Assembly (NCBI GenBank): GCA_017631875.1
Contig: JAGBSL010000031.1
Span: forward strand, 1 to 24,773
Origin: Bacteroidales bacterium
Lineage (GTDB): Bacteria; Bacteroidota; Bacteroidia; Bacteroidales; UBA932
Reading direction: 5' to 3'
Length of the DNA stretch: 24,773 nucleotides
In this document: positions 21,093 to 24,773 of the stretch, piece by piece
Layout of the letters: the number at the start of each line of letters is the position of its first letter
How positions within the stretch are numbered: the first letter of the stretch is position 1
Program-made: the position numbers and the translations under genes
Notes under the pieces: generated by a model
The model's database searches: none
Seen by the model: the letters and a program-made list of their open reading frames with translations, nothing else
What the model was told of the DNA's origin: nothing

Positions 21093-22796
21093 TTAGAGCT
21101 TTGCGTTAACTATTTCAAGGACTTCGGCCTCAGCGGCGATTGCGGCTGCTGCGATTTCAGCAGCCTCTGCGCAGAGTTTCTCGGCTGCAGCCTTGTCAGC
21201 GAGGCCGGCTGCGTTGATGCGTACGTTCATCTGTGCTCCGAGGACGGCGCTGCGTGCTGCGAGCGCACCAACACCTGCGTCAGAAACCGATGCCGGGTTA
21301 CCCTCTGTAGCCATAGCCTTCACGATAGGGAACACCTCAAGAGAAGCCTTCATGGTCTTCAATGGAACCTCAGTAGCATAGAGGGTTGCAGCCTCGAGAG
21401 CAGCGGCGCGCGCTGCCTTCTCCTCGTCAGAACCCTTAGGCATGCCGAGAGCGGCCATGATCTTGTCGAACGCTGCAGTGTCCTCGTCAACCAGGGCAAG
21501 GAGTCTGTTCATCACAGCCTGTCCCTTGTCTGCCCAGTCAGAGAACTCCTTCCAGCGTGCATCCCATCCTGCCTTGTGAGATGAAAGGTTAGCCACCATT
21601 GTTCCAAGAGCAGCTCCGAGAGCGCCCATGTATGCTGAGATAGATCCGCCGCCTGGAGCAGGTGACTCAGAAGCGGTCTCGTTTGCAAAGCCCTTGCAGG
21701 TCATGCGCACGAGTCTCTCCTTTGCTGCTGCAGTCGCCTCGTCCTCGATCAGGTACTCGATTACCTTCTCCTTTGGCTCGAATGGCTTGAGGTCGTCAAG
21801 TCCCATTGACTTCACTGCAATTTTGATGATCTCCTCGTCAGATATACCTGTTGAGCGCTGCTGCTTCTCGAGGAAGTAACGGCCTGCCTCGATGAGGGTG
21901 CGCTTTGGTACGAGACCTACGATCTCAGTACCGGTCACGCGGAGGCCGCGGGCCTGTGCCGCACGGCATACCTCGTCGAATGCAACGTGGAGTGGGGTGG
22001 TGTTGATATCTGTGATGTTCATCGATACCTGTGCGATGCCGTACTCGTCGATGAACCAGCCGATTGCCTTGCAGCCCTTCAATGTACCAGGAATCATCAC
22101 GGTCTTGCCGTTCTCATCCTTCACGATCTTACCGGTGATAGGGTTGCCCTCTCTCTTCGGACGACCCTTTTCGCGTACGTCGTATGCGATCGCATTTGCA
22201 CGGCGGGTCGAAGTCGTGTTGAGGTTATAGTTCACCGCGATGAGGAAGTCGCGCGCACCTACGTTGGTAGCACCTGCCTGCGCTGTGCGCTCGGTGTATT
22301 CGCCCGGACCGAAGTCTGGCTGGCGCTGAGGGTCGCCCATCTTCTCAGGCAGAGCCTCATATTCACCTGCGCGGCATACCGCGAGGTTCTTGCGCTCAGG
22401 TCTCTGGGCTGCGGCCTCATAGCAGTAGCATGGGATCTCGAGTTCATTATAAATGCGCTCAGCCAGCTTTCTTGCCAGTTCAGCGCATTCTTCGAGTGTA
22501 ATACCGGAAATAGGGATGAGTGGAAGTACGTCAGTAGCACCTGAACGTGGGTGTGCACCATGGTGCTGACGCATGTCGATGAGCTCGCCGGCACGCTTCA
22601 CGCCCTGGAATGCAGCCTCGAGGACAGCCTCAGGGCTTCCCACGAATGTTACTACTGTACGGTTGGTAGCCTCGCCCGGATCGACGTCCAGAACCTTTAC
22701 ACCACCTGCTTTCTCGATCGAAGCGACGATCGAATTGATTACTTCCATGTTGCGGCCTTCACTGAAATTAGGCACGCATTCGATGATTCTTTCCAT
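21093..22796 (-). CDS. ftcD: bifunctional glutamate formimidoyltransferase/formimidoyl-THF cyclodeaminase
   Basis: Last steps of the pathway: moves the formimino group of formiminoglutamate to tetrahydrofolate, giving glutamate, then cyclises it to methenyl-THF with release of ammonia. 567 residues from ATG 22796 (MERIIECVPNFSEGRN). Residues 1-320 are the transferase (NFSEGRN, HHGAHPRSGATDVLPLIP, ALTV-like AVNYNLNTT). Residues 355-567 are the cyclodeaminase (SESPAPGGGSISAYMGALGA), so both enzymes are fused as in animals. An upstream in-frame ATG at 23036 would add 80 residues lacking homology and overlapping the next gene; it is rejected. Fourteen bases separate it from the gene at 22811. Confidence 0.93.
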   Translation of the reverse strand: MERIIECVPNFSEGRNMEVINSIVASIEKAGGVKVLDVDPGEATNRTVVTFVGSPEAVLEAAFQGVKRAGELIDMRQHHGAHPRSGATDVLPLIPISGITLEECAELARKLAERIYNELEIPCYCYEAAAQRPERKNLAVCRAGEYEALPEKMGDPQRQPDFGPGEYTERTAQAGATNVGARDFLIAVNYNLNTTSTRRANAIAYDVREKGRPKREGNPITGKIVKDENGKTVMIPGTLKGCKAIGWFIDEYGIAQVSMNITDINTTPLHVAFDEVCRAAQARGLRVTGTEIVGLVPKRTLIEAGRYFLEKQQRSTGISDEEIIKIAVKSMGLDDLKPFEPKEKVIEYLIEDEATAAAKERLVRMTCKGFANETASESPAPGGGSISAYMGALGAALGTMVANLSSHKAGWDARWKEFSDWADKGQAVMNRLLALVDEDTAAFDKIMAALGMPKGSDEEKAARAAALEAATLYATEVPLKTMKASLEVFPIVKAMATEGNPASVSDAGVGALAARSAVLGAQMNVRINAAGLADKAAAEKLCAEAAEIAAAAIAAEAEVLEIVNAKL

Positions 22797-22810
22797 AAGT
22801 TTTCTATGTG

Positions 22811-23872
22811 TTATTTTATGATTATTTCCTGTTCTTCCGCTTCGGTTGTCTGCTGGATCACGTCGGCCAGCATGAGCATGTTCGAGGCCACGACGCTGAC
22901 CTGCCTGTCGGCTGCGCCCTCGCTGAGTGCATACCAGGTCAATGTGCTGCCGAGCACCTCCTCGTCCCCAACGAATCTGATGAACTTGAATTTCTTCGCA
23001 AGGTTGCTCTGGAGCACTGAGGTGTACTGGGTGCATATCGCCTCGACGTCAGCCTCGATCGCCTCCTGTGTCTGGCTTTCCTGTACTGCGCTGTATGCCT
23101 TGATGAATTCGGAGTACTCCGGATCACTCTCCACCTTCACTCCCTTTTCGGTCTCGTTGAGGATGATCATTCGTTCGACGTCCTGCGAGTCGTGTTCCAG
23201 CTCACTTGATATGTCATGCAGTTTTGAGAAACGGACTCCTGCAAAATAAATGTAGTCGCCGTCGATGGCGTATTTGATTTTGCCGAAGTCTATGCCGATG
23301 GATGCCTTGTAGTATGCTTTCTTGATGTAGAGAATCTTCCTTTGACCCTTGTCTTTGAGCTTGAGGAACTCCAGCATCTTTGTCCAGCCTCCTTTTCCCG
23401 GAATCATGTCCTGGTACTTCTCGTCCTGCATCAGGCTTTCGAGGTCGTTCTCCTTGACCATGTAGCCCTTCTTGGCGTATTCCATCTTCTCAAGCTTGAA
23501 TGTGAAACTGATGTTGCCCGGCATTCCGTCGGTCTGGTGTCTCGTGTCCAGTTTCCCTATGAGCTCGTTATTCTCGCGCTCAAGCGCTTCAATACGCTTT
23601 TCAAGCGTCTGCTTGCTGTCGAGTTCAGCCTGCTTCTTGGTCAGGGCGTTCTGCAGGAGAGTGCCTGCTGGAGAGAATGCAAGGACCGTAAAGGTCACTG
23701 TAAGTGCGTTTGAGATGATTAGGAAAATTGCCGATACTCCTTCAACAAGAAGGGTGAATCCGAGGATGTTACATAGCACAAGAAGTGCGCAGCCCGCCAC
23801 ACAGAGGCGGCTTTTGAGCAGTCCGGCCTTTTCGACGAGTCCTGCGATATTTTTCTTAATAAACAGTCCCAT
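22811..23872 (-). CDS. uncharacterised membrane protein, possibly DUF4230-like
   Basis: 353 residues. Two membrane segments occupy about residues 24-45 (VAGCALLVLCNILGFTLLV) and 46-68, followed by a coiled coil near 78-108 (LEKRIEALERENNELIGKL). The rest is soluble; KILYIKKAYYKASIGIDFGKIKY resembles the DUF4230 core, in which a basic strand is followed by a conserved hydrophobic-Asp pair, but this is weak. It is the first gene of the minus-strand run, 14 bases before ftcD, and may share the hut transcript. A 20-bp palindrome at 23881-23900 overlaps its likely promoter. Its role in histidine use is unknown, and the adjacency could be accidental. Confidence 0.75.
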   Translation of the reverse strand: MGLFIKKNIAGLVEKAGLLKSRLCVAGCALLVLCNILGFTLLVEGVSAIFLIISNALTVTFTVLAFSPAGTLLQNALTKKQAELDSKQTLEKRIEALERENNELIGKLDTRHQTDGMPGNISFTFKLEKMEYAKKGYMVKENDLESLMQDEKYQDMIPGKGGWTKMLEFLKLKDKGQRKILYIKKAYYKASIGIDFGKIKYAIDGDYIYFAGVRFSKLHDISSELEHDSQDVERMIILNETEKGVKVESDPEYSEFIKAYSAVQESQTQEAIEADVEAICTQYTSVLQSNLAKKFKFIRFVGDEEVLGSTLTWYALSEGAADRQVSVVASNMLMLADVIQQTTEAEEQEIIIK

Positions 23873-23880
23873 TGTAATGG

Positions 23881-23900
23881 CTTTACAATAATTTGTAAAG
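23881..23900. promoter_or_regulatory. palindromic operator candidate upstream of the minus-strand gene run
   Basis: CTTTACAA-TAAT-TTGTAAAG is a perfect inverted repeat with 8-base arms. On the minus strand it overlaps TATCTTTA (23903-23896), a near match to the -7 consensus, and ends 8 bases before the start codon at 23872. A repressor bound here would block transcription into the gene at 22811 and possibly the hut genes. Confidence 0.45.
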
Positions 23901-23952
23901 ATAGTAAAAAATCCGGACTGCGGTGCAATATAATCAAATGGTTTTGCATCTA

Positions 23953-23982
23953 TTGCCGAGACCGGAAATATGTATAAATTTG
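23953..23982 (+). promoter_or_regulatory. promoter of the gene at 24005
   Basis: TTG (23953-23955), a 19-base spacer, then TAAATTTG (23975-23982), matching the Bacteroidetes consensus. The start codon follows 22 bases later. Confidence 0.65.
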
Positions 23983-24004
23983 TAATCGACTAAATTAACT
24001 GGAT

Positions 24005-24700
24005 ATGAAAAGATTGATCATGATTCTTTCTGCCCTGGCATTCTTTGCGGTTTCCGCTGCTGCCCAGGACTTTGTGACTAAGAGAAACGGTGAGGATATA
24101 CCTGCAATCGTTGATGAGGTAGGCCCGGACTATGTAAGGTTCCGCCTATGGGACGAACCTGAAGGGGTGACATACACGATGCTTAAGAACGAAATCCTCA
24201 TGATACGTTATGCAACAGGACGCAACGAGGTGTTCGACCAGAAGCAGTCTTTGGCTATGGTTCCTATGAAATACAAGGAGATGGCAGAGGTCTATGATTA
24301 CCGTCTCTATCAGAAGTCCCCATTTGACAGGTATAGTCCTGCCGGCTCGGGCATCGCTTCCTTCTTCATTCCGGGTCTAGGTCAGATGATCTGCGGCGAA
24401 TGGGGACGCGGATTCGCTTATCTTGGTGGACATGTCGGCTGCAATATACTTATAGGTTTATCTGCAATTGCAGAATCGGACACGCTTGTGCTCATGGGAC
24501 TTGCCGGTATACTTGCTATAGACATCTGCTCTATCGTAGACGGTGTCCGCGTAGCAAAAGTAAAGAACATGTACATGGAAGATCTAAGGAAGTCAGGGTA
24601 CTATGGTCTTGATGTAGATCTCTATCCTTCAGTGAATTACGTCCACACTGCTTCAGGTGTTCAGCCGACTGCCGGCATGACTCTGGCTCTTAGATTCTAA
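24005..24700 (+). CDS. exported membrane protein of unknown function
   Basis: 231 residues with a signal peptide (MKRLIMILSALAFFAVSAAA, then QD). Residues 20-95 look like a small beta domain (EDIPAIVDEVGPDYVRFRLW, LKNEILMIRYATG) of the kind that begins many Bacteroidetes envelope proteins. Residues 110-190 contain membrane or membrane-associated helices starting SGIASFFIPGLGQMICGEWG, which resembles the Pro-Gly-Leu-Gly-Gln motif of TM2 and DUF5683 proteins. It has its own promoter and terminator, so it is a single-gene unit. No function can be given. Confidence 0.8.
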   Translation: MKRLIMILSALAFFAVSAAAQDFVTKRNGEDIPAIVDEVGPDYVRFRLWDEPEGVTYTMLKNEILMIRYATGRNEVFDQKQSLAMVPMKYKEMAEVYDYRLYQKSPFDRYSPAGSGIASFFIPGLGQMICGEWGRGFAYLGGHVGCNILIGLSAIAESDTLVLMGLAGILAIDICSIVDGVRVAKVKNMYMEDLRKSGYYGLDVDLYPSVNYVHTASGVQPTAGMTLALRF

Positions 24701-24701
24701 T

Positions 24702-24734
24702 AAAAAATCTGCATCGGACCGATGCAGATTTTTT
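24702..24734. terminator. bidirectional terminator between convergent genes
   Basis: A perfect 15-bp stem (24702-24716 with 24720-24734), loop GAC, with A6 and T6 ends so that it works on both strands. It begins one base after the stop at 24700. Confidence 0.92.
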
Positions 24735-24738
24735 ATTT

Positions 24739-24773
24739 CTAGAATTCCGGGCCGCCGCCCATGTTGCCTCCTC
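24739..24773 (-). CDS. 3' end of a convergent glycine-rich gene (partial)
   Basis: Read on the minus strand, the last codons encode GGNMGGGPEF and a stop (TAG at 24741-24739), placed just beyond the shared terminator. The gene continues outside the window. Glycine/methionine-rich tails occur in chaperones and other proteins; no family can be named. Confidence 0.55.
   Translation of the reverse strand, partial: GGNMGGGPEF

Noticed and set aside
22797..23036. 80-residue N-terminal extension of ftcD
   Set aside because: It lies inside the neighbouring gene in another frame, has no family features, and the conserved protein begins at MERIIECVPNFSEG.
1..24773. CRISPR array or rRNA genes
   Set aside because: No regularly spaced direct repeats and no rRNA-like conserved stretches were seen.

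Overview
The window looks like a chromosomal segment from a Bacteroidetes bacterium, most likely a Bacteroidales gut-type organism; I cannot name the genus. The reasons are: promoters of the TTTG-N19-TAnnTTTG type (for example 666-696, 2911-2941, 3514-3544), few Shine-Dalgarno sequences, an LspA of about 200 residues, Bacteroidetes-style lipoproteins, a LuxR-type output domain of the Bacteroidetes kind, and a hut cluster with a bifunctional FtcD. No CRISPR array, rRNA or intact transposase is visible.

Region 1 (1-2690): lspA is followed by tRNA-Ser(UGA). The last 15 bases of the tRNA region (794-808) recur exactly at 2637-2651, and the tRNA's probable own terminator lies just beyond the second copy. 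The 1.84 kb between them is AT-richer and reads as the remnant of an element integrated into the tRNA 3' end. It holds a YhcG/DUF1016-type PDDEXK nuclease gene with a stop codon near its natural start, and an internally deleted remnant that resembles a TOTE-type helicase with a phospholipase-D-like tail. No integrase remains.

Region 2 (2690-4140): a possible small RNA, a MarR-type repressor (minus strand), and a divergent orphan lipoprotein that resembles the radical-SAM-associated lipoprotein family.

Region 3 (4175-15430, all plus strand): the most interesting block. It runs DUF47/PhoU-like protein; a PiT-like membrane domain fused to a coiled coil and a LuxR-type DNA-binding domain; an OprO/OprP-type porin; a lamin-tail lipoprotein; a possible divergent CYTH protein; a CYTH triphosphatase; an SLC13/DASS transporter; and two large unknown membrane proteins, the second with an EF-hand and a CxxC...CxC cluster. 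My inference is a phosphate or polyphosphate uptake, sensing and processing locus in which the transporter-like protein acts as a membrane-bound transcription regulator. Hairpin-rich repeats separate the sub-blocks.

Region 4 (15508-23900, minus strand): ferritin, then histidine degradation read from right to left as a DUF4230-like membrane protein, ftcD (fused formimidoyltransferase/cyclodeaminase), hutU, hutH and hutI. Together the hut genes convert histidine to glutamate, with the formimino carbon passing to tetrahydrofolate and ammonia released. A palindromic repeat begins at the stop codon of both ferritin and hutH, with its centre in opposite orientations.

Region 5 (23950-24773): an exported or membrane protein on the plus strand, a strong shared terminator, and the last codons of a convergent glycine-rich gene.
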